DNA from: Peromyscus leucopus
Taxonomy: Eukaryota > Chordata > Mammalia > Rodentia > Cricetidae
Direction: 5' to 3'
DNA length: 64,000 nt
Assembly: GCF_004664715.2 (NCBI RefSeq)
Contig: NC_051086.1
Location: forward strand, 73,373,486-73,437,485
Shown here: positions 11,340 to 20,766 of the stretch, one piece after another
Numbering within the stretch: position 1 is the stretch's first letter
How the letters are laid out: the number at the start of each line of letters is the position of its first letter
The notes under the pieces: generated by a model
The model's input: only the letters and a program-made list of their open reading frames with translations
Told to the model about the DNA's origin: nothing
The model's database searches: none
Translations under genes and position numbers: made by a program

Positions 11340-11625
11340 CTCCTTGAACTCCAATCTTTCTTTTCCTTAATCTGCCATGCTCACTCTTTTCTTGGGTCAT
11401 TCTTTGCAAGCTCGGGACACTCTGGTTTTCTCTTCCATCTGCAATACTGTGGGCTTGCTATGCTTCAGCATCAGTTATGCAGTACATTAATTATGGCTTG
11501 AATTGTTCTTAACTTTCTCAAGACCGTAATGTGGATTGGGACCATGGTTATGTCAGTGACTTTTGTATCCCCTACACCTTCCATACCCTACATCAATAAA
11601 TATTTGTTGAATAAACGGAGGAGAA
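11340..11625 (+). mobile_element. Probable L2 3'-end remnant
   Basis: The segment ends with CATCAATAAATATTTGTTGAATAAACGG, the familiar terminus of ancient L2 (AATAAATATTTGTTGAATGA). The preceding pyrimidine-rich CTCACTCTTTTCTTGGGTC and CTTCCATCTGC blocks fit the L2 3' region loosely. Confidence 0.5.
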
Positions 11626-12267
11626 AAATCATCAAATGTATGGTGTTGCTACTATACAGGGGAACAGACATTTGCTTTATTGGCAGTGTTGAGACAGATT
11701 TTTGTTAAGCTCCAATCTTGACGACATCACTGTGTGTTGTGCATCTATAGAGGGCCTAGTGGTGCCCAGTGTGCTTGGTAAATATTGTCATGCAAGAGGC
11801 TTCATGTGTTCCTTCTTTTAAAAGATAGAATCGAAGTACAGAACAGGTCTTCTAACCAGTGTTAGTACTGAGCTGGGTTCCCCATTTCCACTCTCCTCCC
11901 TGCAGTCCCAGGCTAATGTGCTCACCTTCATTGCCCCTGCAATGGAATATCACAGGGTCAGGCATAGACAATTCAATTCTTACAGAGTCCTTAGCTTGGA
12001 GGAAATTGAGCCAGCAAGGAACAGAGAGACAAGTTAGACCAACACTCTGCAGAGAGAGGCGTGAGCAAGCCAGGAAGACAAATTGTCTCAAATCCTCAGC
12101 CTTCCCTCTTAGCTGATCAAATTAGGTATTCCTCCATGTGGCGGACATGCTCAAACTTTCAGTACCATTGCTATTGGGAGTAATGTACCGCATAACACAT
12201 GATCTCCAAATTGTAATTTCTTGAGATTTATGTATTATCAAAATATCCATTCATTAAAATGTAGTTA
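11626..12267. other. Unique sequence
   Basis: A weak MIR-like phrase occurs near 11820-11880 (GTCTTCTAACCAGTG followed by TGAGCTGGGTTCC) but is too diverged to call. Complementary frames of 79 and 85 codons overlap at 11852-12116 with no family match. Confidence 0.4.
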
Positions 12268-12481
12268 CTAGGGACTGGAGAGAGGGCTCATCAGTTAAGA
12301 ACACTGTGGCTCTTAACAGAGTTTCCAAGTTGAGTTCCCAACACCTACATGGTGGCTCACAACTATTCATAACTCCAGTTCCAGGGAACTCTTGGACTCC
12401 TCAAGTCCTAGGCATATACATGGTGCGTGGACATATAGGCAAGCAAAACACTCACACACATAAAATAAAAATAAATTATTT
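12268..12481 (+). mobile_element. B2 SINE
   Basis: GGGACTGGAGAGAGGGCTCA begins the tRNA-like head, followed by GTTAAGAACACTGTGGCTCT, AGTTCCCAACACCTACATGG and TGGCTCACAACTATTC. It ends in ACATAAAATAAAAATAAATT. It served as the landing site for the B1 immediately downstream. Confidence 0.9.
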
Positions 12482-12497
12482 AAAAATGTAGATACTG

Positions 12498-12501
12498 GCC
12501 G

Positions 12502-12543
<42 letters not shown>

Positions 12544-12717
12544 GGCGGCGGCGCGGCGGCGGCGGCGGCGGCGGCGCACGCCTTTAATCCCAGCACTTGG
12601 GAGGCGAGCCAGGTGGATCTCTGTGAGTTCGAGGCCAGCCTGGTCTCCAAAGCGAGTTCCAGGAAAGGCGCAAAGCTACACAGAGAAACCCTGTCTCGAA
12701 AAACCAAAAAAGAAAAA
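12498..12717 (+). mobile_element. Recent B1 SINE with GGC-expanded 5' end
   Basis: The body is nearly intact: CACGCCTTTAATCCCAGCAC, GAGTTCGAGGCCAGCCTGGT, AAAGGCGCAAAGCTACACAG, CCCTGTCTCGAAAAACC, then an A-rich tail. It is flanked by a perfect 16-bp duplication (AAAAATGTAGATACTG at 12482-12497 and 12718-12733), so the insertion is young. Normally the 5' end reads GCCGGGCGGTGGTGGCGCAC. Here the GGTGG part is replaced by a long GGC run, which lengthens the element by about 60-70 bases. Poly-Ala, poly-Pro and poly-Arg frames from this region are artefacts. Confidence 0.96.
12501..12577. repeat. (GGC)n trinucleotide repeat within B1
   Basis: About 25 units of GGC/CGG, interrupted by one TGG at 12530-12532 and one frame-shifting GCGC near 12551. 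It lies over the A-box region of the B1 Pol III promoter. It is the only dense CpG cluster in the window, but it is a repeat and not a conventional CpG island. Confidence 0.97.
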
Positions 12718-12733
12718 AAAAATGTAGATACTG

Positions 12734-13639
12734 ATTTCTTACTTTGGGGGTTGGACTCCAAAGAGTGTGTCTTTTAACCAGGACTCCCAGTGATCCAGAC
12801 CCAACTAGCCTAGGAACCTCATTTTGGCAAACAGCTCTGGCTACCACTGGTGTGTGGTCCTTATCTTATTCGGCTGGAAGTGTCTGGATGCTGTTTTCCT
12901 CCTAGACCTTGGCTTTCTAGTGGACAGCCACTGTGTGATCTCTAACCAGCTTCACCCCACTGATGAGATCCTTTCTGGCCAATACTGCTGGGTCAGACCC
13001 AGGCAGGTCTCAGGGCTCAGAATTTCTGATGCTGCAGAGAAGCAAAGGCTGTCTCAGTGATCACATGGATTTGCTAAAAAGCCCAGGACCAAGTTCCACA
13101 GGGCAGGCCGAAGGTGCCAGAAGAATGTAAAGTGACAGTCAGCTGAGGGGCAGAAGTTGCTGAGACCACATGAGGGGCATGTTCTAAAGAAGGCTGAGGC
13201 ACTCGGATTTAAGGTAGAGTGTGTCCACAATAGGACTTGGGCCACGCATGTGTCTCCCCTTATGTTCCGACTCCTCAGACAGCGGCACACAGAACTTTTG
13301 CTCTGTCCCTTCTATTGTATCATTTCACTTTCAGCAGTAATAGGAAGAATGACTGGCAAAGAGTGAGGAAGACAGGGAGGAGGGCTGCAGCTAATCCTCA
13401 TTGCCTCAAAGGCACCCAAGAGACAGGTGCAACAGGCAGGGGACCTGTTGGAGAGGGGCTCTGCCCACCTCCCCCCCACCAAGCACAGCAAGAATGGCAG
13501 GATGGAGCACCGCCCTGACAGGCACAGGCAGGGGCTCTGCTGGTTCCCATGGACAGTTCAGAAGGAGTCCATCAAGCAGTCTTGAGAATCATCACAGTTT
13601 GCTCTCTAGGACAGTTACTCTATCTCGGCATCTTCCCAT
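12734..13639. other. Unique, moderately GC-rich sequence upstream of candidate promoter
   Basis: Apparently free of interspersed repeats, with a C9 run near 13472. Several overlapping frames of 60-95 codons exist but none is recognised. The lack of repeats and the higher GC content compared with neighbours make it a plausible upstream regulatory region for the TATA box at 13725. Confidence 0.35.
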
Positions 13640-13760
13640 TAACGTCCCCTTCCCCCGCTGCCACCCGCATTTGGCAAGCAGATATTGAGGCTGTGTGAAG
13701 ACCTTCAGAGCAAAGGGGAGGGGCTATAAATACTGTGGTGACAGAAGGCTGCTGCTCTGT
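13640..13760 (+). promoter_or_regulatory. Candidate TATA-type core promoter
   Basis: GGGGCTATAAATACTG places a near-consensus TATA box at 13725-13732 in a G-rich setting. A CCACCC element (13661-13666) and GGGGAGGGG (13715-13723) lie upstream. A start site would be expected near 13755. The MEF2-like shape CTATAAATAC lacks the final purine. This is read from sequence only; TATA-like strings also occur by chance. Confidence 0.35.
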
Positions 13761-13908
13761 CCTTTCTTCCCCTACTCAGCCCCTCTGCCTGGCTGTCTGG
13801 CTCGAGAGAAAACAGCAGAACATGGAGATGCTCGGTGACTCGGGGTCACTGTCATGGTGCCAATCCTTTCTAGCCCCACACCGGAAACTCTCCTTATCTG
13901 TGCCCAGA
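13755..13908 (+). other. Candidate first exon of an unidentified transcript
   Basis: The ATG at 13822 has A at -3 and G at +4 (AACATGG), a strong Kozak context. It opens a 56-codon frame to a stop at 13990-13992, beginning MEMLGDSGSLSWCQSF. A donor-like CAGAGTGAGT lies at 13905-13914, so the coding part could splice out after about 29 codons. I do not recognise the peptide and see no signal peptide or membrane segment. It could be a genuine 5' exon, a non-coding RNA exon, or a chance cluster of motifs. Confidence 0.22.
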
Positions 13909-14309
13909 GTGAGTTGTAAACTATGTGACCTAAGGCTGACTGCGCTATGTGGGAGCATAGAATCCATGAACCTGTCAGGATACCCATGCTAGCTCCCAGA
14001 GAGGTTGGGATGAGGCTGAGAAGGAGAGGCAGGCTTCCTAGACCTGGATTCTCTGTCTGTGCTTTAAGATTGGCTCTGGGCAGCTTGAGGACTGAGACCT
14101 GAGCCTCATTCATTTAGTCATGCAAGTTCTGGTATCTATATGCTCAGACTATGTGATCAATTAGTGTTGGCTGAAATAATAGTGGATGAAGATAATAGAT
14201 GGAGGGAGGAAAATGCATTTCGAAGCATAAATTTCCTTAATGTCTCACATCCTCCGAGATGTTGACTTGAATGACTATATTTGCCAAGACCATGTACTGA
14301 GAAAAGGGA

Positions 14310-14672
14310 GACTGTAGTAGTTTGAATGAGAAATGTCCATTTCAAAAATTGATTCCCAGTTGGTAGAACCATTTGGGAAAGCTCTGGAACCTTCGGGAGG
14401 TGGAGCTTGGCTGGAGGAAGTACATCTATGGGGCAGGTTTGGAGTGTTTATAATCTGGTCCCACTTTTGCTTTCCTCCCTCTGCTTCATGTCTTCGGTCA
14501 GAAATGTGATCTCTCTGCTTCCCGCCCCTGCAGCCATGTCTGCGGCCCGCTGTCACGCGTCCCCATCAAGATGGACTCCTATCCCTTTGGAGCTGTAAAC
14601 CTAAATTCTTTCATCCACAAGTCACTCTTGGCCACAGTGCTGTATCACAGCAACAGAAAAGTGATTCGTAGA
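14310..14672 (+). mobile_element. MaLR-type solo LTR
   Basis: GTAGTTTGAATGAGAAATGT (14313), CCAGTTGGTAGAACCATTTG, GGAACCTTCGGGAGGTGGAG, a TCAAGATGGACTCC block, and GTGCTGTATCACAGCAACAG (14637) are the ordered landmarks of the rodent MT/ORR1-class LTR. No internal retroviral sequence is attached. Confidence 0.8.
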
Positions 14673-16142
14673 GAGAGTGCAGTGAACTTCTCCCCGCCCT
14701 TGCCTGTTGCTGAGTACTTCATGGCAAGCAGACAATGATGCAAACACAGCCACCAGGAAGACAGGAGTCTCCACTCAGAGGTGCTGGGCTTTGTGAGGAG
14801 TGAATCATGTGACTTAATGCTTGAATGAAGCTCAAGCGTTCCTCTGTTTTTAAGTTCATGTTCTCATGGGCTGTGTGTTTGAGTGTGAATCGAACGGTTA
14901 GAAGTTTTCATGCCAAAGAAAAAATGTATCTGGCTAAAATTTATATTGGGTACTTCCTGGGATGATGCTTGGATGCATGGATGTGATTACGAAACTACCA
15001 GTGCTTGGGAGGTGGTAGAGAGAAGGGCAATGATGCTTCACTGGTGTCCTACAGGACAGCTATTTGGGAACTTGGACCTTGTAAAATCAAGGTGTCATAA
15101 GGGGCAGAATTCAAGCCCTCTTCCTGCCTTATTAGAGTTTTTATAAATAATACATATTGCTTTCCAGAGAAGATGTCATCTTAGGACCATCTTTTCTGTT
15201 CACATTGCTTTCAAAAGACGGTGTTCCTTCATCTCTATCTTTCTTTACTTGAGTGAGAAGAAGGGGCAAGGACATGGACAATGTTGACTTTCAGTGTTCA
15301 TACAAAGGAAAATGTCGCAAAGGCAAAGTTACACCATCTTCTCCTCCCACCCTGCCGGCATCTTTGCCTTTCTGTAATTCATGAAAGCCCAAACTCCATC
15401 TAATGGGAAGGAGTGTTCAGAGATGAAGGTAGATGAAGCAACCTCCTCGAAAGGAGGCCTTCAGAAAATCAGCTGCCCTTTCAGGGAGGGGTGAAGAATG
15501 AAAATGAGAAAAGCTTAACACCTGCTGACATTTAAAACCTGGTGAGTCCCTCCCCCCAGGAAGAGTGGAGAAGGAAGCATGTTCTCTATCACACAGCAAA
15601 GGGGCCAGCTACTGGGTGAGGCTGCCGCTTCGAGATGTTCTGCGGGAGAGATGGTAAGTGCTAAGACCATTTGTCCTGGGAACTCCCACCCAAAGCCTGC
15701 CTCAGCACCTGTTTCTCTCCAGCTGCCCTTGGCCACCTGGCAGATGAAGTTTACTAAATGGTGGGCTGCCTTGAAGCAAGGTGAACTGAAGTCAGAACCT
15801 TACCAGCGACAGTGACTGAGTTGAAGACTTGGGACATTAAACTCCTGGGGAGACAGGCAACCCAACAAATGAATGCCAAAGAAGGAGATGATTTTTGCCA
15901 CTTTCCATTTGGCCCACAAGAGGGGCATCAGTCCTGCTTGGAGTCATGCCTTAAGTTGTTCCTTATACCATGAAGCTTTGTGTATAAACATGTGTGCGTG
16001 TGCATGAGGATGTACAAGTGTGAACGTAGGTGAAGACTCGGTTCTTTTTAGCTCCATTTTCCAGCTAAGCAAGATAGAAATAATAAGCCACTTGGGAAGC
16101 TTTGAGCTACAGCCACCCCCCAAAACAAGACAAAACAGAAAG
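14673..16142. other. Unique sequence with isolated splice-like motifs
   Basis: No repeat is recognised. A consensus donor (GAGATGGTAAGTGC, GT at 15654) and an acceptor-like CACCTGTTTCTCTCCAG (ending 15721) are only about 68 bases apart, too close for a normal intron. They could belong to separate exons of a transcript from the promoter at 13.7 kb. A 78-codon frame (15579-15815) crosses both. Confidence 0.3.
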
Positions 16143-16445
16143 CAGGGCCAGTGAGATGGCTCAGTGAGTAAAACTTTATCCATGCAAGCCTGACAACCTG
16201 ACTTCACTTCCTGGAATCCCCAGAACCCATATGAGAAGTTGAATGCACTGGCCTGCATCCATCATCCTAACACTCCTACTGAGAGATGTGAGGCAGGGAC
16301 AGAATAATTGTCAAAGGCTCCTGGACCAGCTGCCATGGAGTTGACCGCACAGCGAAGCAGCAGGAGACCCGGCCTCAACCAGGTGCAAAGCAAGAAGCAA
16401 CTCCTCAAGTGGTCTCTGACATACACATGCCTTGCATGTGGACAA

Positions 16446-16447
<2 letters not shown>
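16143..16447 (+). mobile_element. Long tRNA-headed rodent SINE
   Basis: GGGCCAGTGAGATGGCTCAG (head), CATGCAAGCCTGACAACCTG, GGAATCCCCAGAACCCATAT, a CATCCTAACACTCCT middle, and GGTGCAAAGCAAGAAGCAAC precede a CA-rich tail. It is the plus-orientation version of the B3/B4-class composite SINE seen elsewhere in the window. Confidence 0.7.

Positions 16448-16515
<68 letters not shown>
16448..16515. repeat. (CA)n-(GA)n compound microsatellite
   Basis: About 48 bases of CA switch abruptly to about 20 bases of GA, at the tail of the SINE just upstream. A mixed CACACATGCACACG region follows. Confidence 0.95.
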
Positions 16516-16859
16516 GCACACACACATGCACACGTGTGCACACAGACACATTAAATATAAAAAGCTCAAATAATATAACACCCCAAACCCCCTTATTTAC
16601 TTGGTTCAATACAGAGGACAAACAATTTCACATAGCAGGAAGTACTGTTGGTCTTAACAACCCAGCAAGTATAAGCTTCCTCTGTCCCTGGTTTGTTTGT
16701 TTTTTCCCTCCGCCTTTTTTTTTTTTTTTCTCCTTCCTCTTTGGTGTCCATCAACTGCTTTCATTGTCCTAGGGCTGGCGCTATTCTAGGTGCTACACCT
16801 GGCATGAGAGTGGTCCCTGAAGGAAGAGAGTATGCTTTGACTATATGCCTTTAAATCAA
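16516..16859. other. Unique sequence with T-run
   Basis: Contains a long T-run at 16717-16730 within a pyrimidine-rich stretch (16700-16745). No head sequence of an antisense retroposon could be matched beside it. Confidence 0.4.
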
Positions 16860-17156
16860 CAGAGAGAAGAGCTAGAGAATAACCCAGTCAGTAAAGGACT
16901 TAGCACAGAAGATGAGGACCTTAGTTTGATCCCAGGAAACTGTGTAGTGTATACTTAAAATCCTAGCCACAAGGAACTGAACACAGGCAGATCCCTGGGT
17001 CTCCTGGCCAGCCAGCCTAGCCTACATGGCATTCCCTAGGCCAATAAGATGCCCTGTCTCAAAAAATGAAGTGGACAGATCTGGAGATTGACATCCAAGG
17101 TTGACCTTTGGCCTTTGCATGAGCACACATGTATGTGGGCACTGTGCATGTGTGCA
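16860..17156 (+). mobile_element. Long tRNA-headed rodent SINE
   Basis: AGATGAGGACCTTAGTTTGA, GGCAGATCCCTGGGTCTCCT, GGCCAGCCAGCCTAGCCTAC, CCCTGTCTCAAAAAATGAAG, TTGACCTTTGGCCTTTGCAT, and a tail of ACACATGTATGTG. The order matches the composite SINE class. The head is diverged. Confidence 0.68.
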
Positions 17157-17192
17157 CAGAGAGAGAGAGAGAAGAGAGGAGAGAGAAGAGAG

Positions 17193-17224
<32 letters not shown>

Positions 17225-17255
17225 CAGAGACAGAGACAGAGTCAGAGTCAGAGTC
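17157..17255. repeat. (GA)n/(GACA)n microsatellite at a SINE tail
   Basis: GA dinucleotides with AGAAGAG interruptions, then about eight GACAGA hexamers, then GTCAGA units. Higher-order structure is visible as a hexamer array at 17204-17250. Confidence 0.95.
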
Positions 17256-18689
17256 ACAAATCCATTTTGCTAATAATGTTCACAGAATCCTCAAAGACCT
17301 CTATAGCCTGGGTCAATGTAGATGATGGTTATAATTAAACAACATAGACTAGAACTAACAAGGCACAAGGCTTTGGCGCTTTTCAAACGTGTGAAATGAA
17401 GACTTTGGCCAGATCCAGTTGATGAACTCCTCCTTTCTTAAGGTCCATCAGAACCAGTCAACTCTTCTTAACCTCCATGAGCATGGTGGAGCCATTAAGC
17501 ATTATGGATACCCGGGATAGGAAAGTCTCTGTTCAAATCTTAACTCCACCCTCTCCTGTCCCTGTTGGCTACTTTCTTACCTTCAAATTTTCATCTTTAG
17601 CACTGAGATATCAATACCATGATTTTGGAGACAGAAAAATCATCTATGAAAAAAAATCTGTAGAACTGCATGTGTTTGCAGTATTAGCTCCTTTTTTTAT
17701 TATCTAGATTGTGTAGTGATGGAGATGACAATAATGCCTCTATAAATGGCCAGAGTTAATAAATAGCAGTAATTATATCTGCCATAGGCCAGAACAGTAG
17801 CTGCTTTTATTGGTAACACAGAGTTTCTCCTACATTTTGATTGGTAGAATCCTGCCACTCCAGCCATGCTACAAGCATTAATTTTTCAGACAAAACACAT
17901 GGTTAGTGTTTCAAATTACTGACTGCTCCCTTCAGGGCCTGTCATGCTACAATGAATAGTCTGGTGTGGTCATTCAGCAAACTAATAATTAAATGCTGGA
18001 ATTATAGTAAAACAAGTTACAAGTGAAGTCTATTGGTCCTCAGCCCATACCCAGAAACGGGTATTTTGAAAACTATTCACTTTATCCTTTTGAGAATTTG
18101 ACTTGCCCTTAACACCTGCCCATAGCTGCCTATATTTATTAAATTCCTCAACCTCTCAGGTCTCTCATACTCAGGACACAAAGAAACATTTCCTTTTTAA
18201 AGTATCTTTCTTAAAGGGGGTTAAATGTATCCCACCAAATGAAGGTCATTCTGATACAAATTGCTGAGTAGAGATACATTGTGATGAAGAATAACACACA
18301 AGCTGAACCAAGAGAGAAGGGGAGGTTTGAGAATGAGTTGTTTGGATGGAATTAAGGGAGTCAGGTGACACTTGGCTGGAGGAAGTAGTCAACAACTGCT
18401 CTCCAATTTCCAGTCAGGATGGAGGTCCATTGGGCAGACTCTGACAATGATGTATCCATTTGCTCTTCCTCTGTCGTAGTACCCGAGGCTACCCCTCACC
18501 CATGTTGCTCTGTGATGTCCCAGGAAGCAGCTGCAGTCACAGGGACATTGCTACTAAGAGTCCTCTGAAGGGACGCCTGTCTGGAAGACTTCATCTGTCA
18601 TTGATAGCTCCTTCCAGAGATCACATGGACAATTAACAATGTGAGGGCCACCCTACCAAATGCAGGAAGATACTGCAAACCATGATAAG
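17256..18689. other. Unique sequence
   Basis: No repeat or gene recognised over 1.4 kb. A 76-codon plus frame at 17477 has no recognisable domain. Composition is near 40% GC. Confidence 0.4.
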
Positions 18690-18885
18690 AGGGTCTTAGC
18701 CAAAATATATGAGGACAGACCTCACATAACTCCATAGTAAAACACACTGCTATAAAAATCTCAGCAGATGGTTCAAATGCACATTATAAAAATAGAGTCC
18801 TACAAATATACCAAAAGGTGTTCAGCACCACTAACTATCAAAGACATACAAATTGGAACCACAATGAACTATGATTTTACAAGTT

Positions 18886-19018
18886 TGGTTGATGGTACAG
18901 ACCTGTAATCCCAGCTCCCTAGGACAATGAGGTAGGATTATAAATTCAAAGCCTGCTTGGGCTAGAGTGAATTGCCAGGTCAGCCTTGTCAATTTAGGGA
19001 GACCCTGTCTCAAAATAA
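18886..19018 (+). mobile_element. Diverged B1-type SINE nested in L1
   Basis: ACCTGTAATCCCAGCTCCCT, TAAATTCAAAGCCTGCTTGG and GGGAGACCCTGTCTCAAAAT identify an old 7SL-derived monomer. It inserted into the L1 fragment around it, followed by an AATAATGATAATGAT tail. Confidence 0.75.
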
Positions 19019-19504
19019 TAATGATAATGATACTGAGACTGCAATAATGTGCTTATTGTACAACATAGCATAAGTATTTATATTTTTATACTTCTTGGAA
19101 TGACTATTATGAAAGGGACAAGGGTGAACATATGTTGATGAGTGTGGAGAAAAGGTAATTCTTTCACATGTAAGTTAGTACAGTCATTGTGAGAAATGAT
19201 ATGCAATTTACCCTCCTCTCCAAATTAAAAATATAGCTGTCATCTAAATCCCACATCTAATGCCTAGCCAGAGGAAATGAAATCAATACCTCAGATATAT
19301 GCACATTCCCGTGTTCATCAAAACGTTAGTCATAGCAGCCAAAATATGGAAACAGTCTAAATGCGTGCCAATGGGTAGATGTGTAGAAAAATTCCAGTAT
19401 GGATATAAACTGGAGTATTATTTTTTAGCCAAGACAGCACTATCATTGCAACAGCTTGGATAAAGTTGGAGGTCATTATGTAAAGGGGAAGGTGATTATC
19501 ATAT

Positions 19505-19713
19505 ACTGCATCGGCTCTCCACCTTCCTACGCTGCAACACTTTATTTTGTGGTGACCCCCTTAACCATAAAATTGCTTTTGTTGCTACTTCATAACTGTA
19601 ATTTTGTTGTTATGAATTGTAATATAAATATCTGATATGCAGATGGTCTTAGGTGACCCCTGTGAAAGGGTCTTTTGACTCCAAAGTTGGTCATAACCCA
19701 CAGGTCGAGAGTC
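19505..19713 (-). mobile_element. URR1-type hAT-Charlie DNA transposon
   Basis: GTGGTGACCCCCTTAACCAT, GTTGCTACTTCATAACTGTA, ATTTTGTTGTTATGAATTGT, GGTCTTAGGTGACCCCTGTG, AAAGGGTCTTTTGACTCC, and CATAACCCACAGGTCGAGAG match the rodent-specific non-autonomous URR1 element in reverse orientation. It inserted into the old L1. Confidence 0.88.
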
Positions 19714-19880
19714 TCTGGATATGTAAAGGATGTGGTATTTGGATGATTTTCTGATCTTAATTTTTTGGGGGCATAAACTGCATATCACAATGTACATGTA
19801 TATCAAATCATCATGTCCTAAACTTTGATATATTTAACCTCTGCCAACAAAATATTTAAAATTAAAAGATTAAAAAAAGA

Positions 19881-20119
19881 AAAGAAAAGGTGATGTAGAC
19901 TGACAAAGGAGAAAATGGTGTGTGGGGGAAGTAGGGCAGGCACGATCATAACTTTGTCACATATGGAGCAGTCTGCATTTCCTGGGATTGGACACATACT
20001 TGATTTACATGTTTGAGTAACATGAGGAGATGGAGGGATGGCTGGTATCTGTAGAAACATTGGCCTTGTCTGAGAGTCTTCTCAAGCTGAGACATTGTCA
20101 TTTCAACATCTTTTTTTCA
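19881..20119. other. Unique sequence
   Basis: A-rich AAAAAAAGAAAAGAAAAGG at 19872-19890, probably the L1 tail, then unremarkable DNA. Confidence 0.4.
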
Positions 20120-20198
20120 CAGCACTGGGAATTTAACCTTGAATCCTGTGCATTCTAGGCCAGATTCTCCCACTGAGCTGTATTCCCAGACCCATCGT
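20120..20198 (-). mobile_element. ID-like/B4-head SINE fragment, antisense
   Basis: CAGCACTGGGAATTTAACCT, CCTGTGCATTCTAGGCCAGA and CCCACTGAGCTGTATTCCCA are the diverged reverse complement of the ID-type tRNA-derived head. Confidence 0.6.
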
Positions 20199-20391
20199 GT
20201 CTCCACTTATAGGCTCCCGGATAAAGAGCTAAGTCAGTTGTCTTCCCTTCCTTAGTCTCCATTTTTACTGTTACTTCCACTGTTTTCCGCAAAACGGTGT
20301 ATTTGCTGCTTATTCCATGCAAAGATACTCTCAGTGTCCCTATTACTTATTGGCTACTTAGTTATAGGTCACTTAAATTTTTTTCTCAAAT

Positions 20392-20450
20392 AGGAAAAAA
20401 ATAATGTGGGGCTGGAGAGATGGCTCAGCGGTTAAGGAAAAAAATAATGT
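20392..20450 (+). mobile_element. 27-nt B2-head insertion with perfect target-site duplication
   Basis: The insert at 20408-20434 (GGGGCTGGAGAGATGGCTCA plus GCGGTTA) is the exact consensus start of B2. It is flanked by identical 16-base copies of AGGAAAAAAATAATGT (20392-20407 and 20435-20450). Nothing of the B2 body or 3' tail is present. This is a 3'-truncated retroposition product and it looks recent. Confidence 0.9.
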
Positions 20451-20626
20451 TCCTTTGAACAGGTAGTATTCCTCCTCTTCATCCAATTTTATCATAACTT
20501 TCATTGATTTCAACACTTGTGTGAATTTATGTGGAGGATAGATGATGCTCTTCATGTATTTAATTATCAGGTATTTCCTGAATACCATAAAGGTTTTGTA
20601 CCATTTTGCACCCTGGGGATGGTGAC

Positions 20627-20766
20627 TTGAGGAAACAGGATCAGCTGAGGAATTGGCAAGGTGAGGTAGCTGTGGCTTGCTCTGTCTCTCTGATCTTCCA
20701 GTGTTCACCCCAATAACTGGCCTTGGGTTTGATTTTATTAATAAGACTCTTTAAGATTCCTGCTAC
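20627..20766 (-). mobile_element. Truncated LTR fragment, same family as the solo LTR at 22742
   Basis: Its reverse complement matches the first about 135 bases of the 22742-23276 LTR. Shared landmarks are the TGTAGCAGGAATCTTAAA end (here at 20766), the TTATTAATAAAATCAAACC block, GCCAGTTATTG, and AGAACACTGG/GACAGAGCAAGCCACAGCT-like text. The rest of the LTR is missing. Confidence 0.85.

Larger units (their letters stand above)
18690..19880 (+). mobile_element. Old L1 (L1MA-like) 3' portion, interrupted by two insertions
   Basis: Three segments keep L1 order. 18690-18880 has AAGACATACAAATTGGAACC and CACAATGAACTATG. 19020-19500 has GTTGATGAGTGTGGAGAAAA, AATATGGAAACAGTCTAAAT, GGAGTATTATTTTTTAGCC, and CTTGGATAAAGTTGGAGG. 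19770-19880 has ATCACAATGTACATGTATAT and CAAATCATCATGTCC, which are typical of the L1MA 3'-UTR. A B1-like SINE and a URR1 transposon separate them. No intact coding frame remains. Confidence 0.8.

Noticed and set aside
12495..12660. CpG island
   Set aside because: The CpG density comes entirely from the trinucleotide repeat and a young B1. Flanks are ordinary.
12367..12761. Poly-Ala, poly-Pro and poly-Arg proteins on both strands
   Set aside because: All are readings of the GGC tract inside the B1. No initiation or splicing context.
16308..16772. 154-codon frame with His-Thr and Glu-Arg repeats
   Set aside because: It reads through a SINE and its (CA)n-(GA)n tail.
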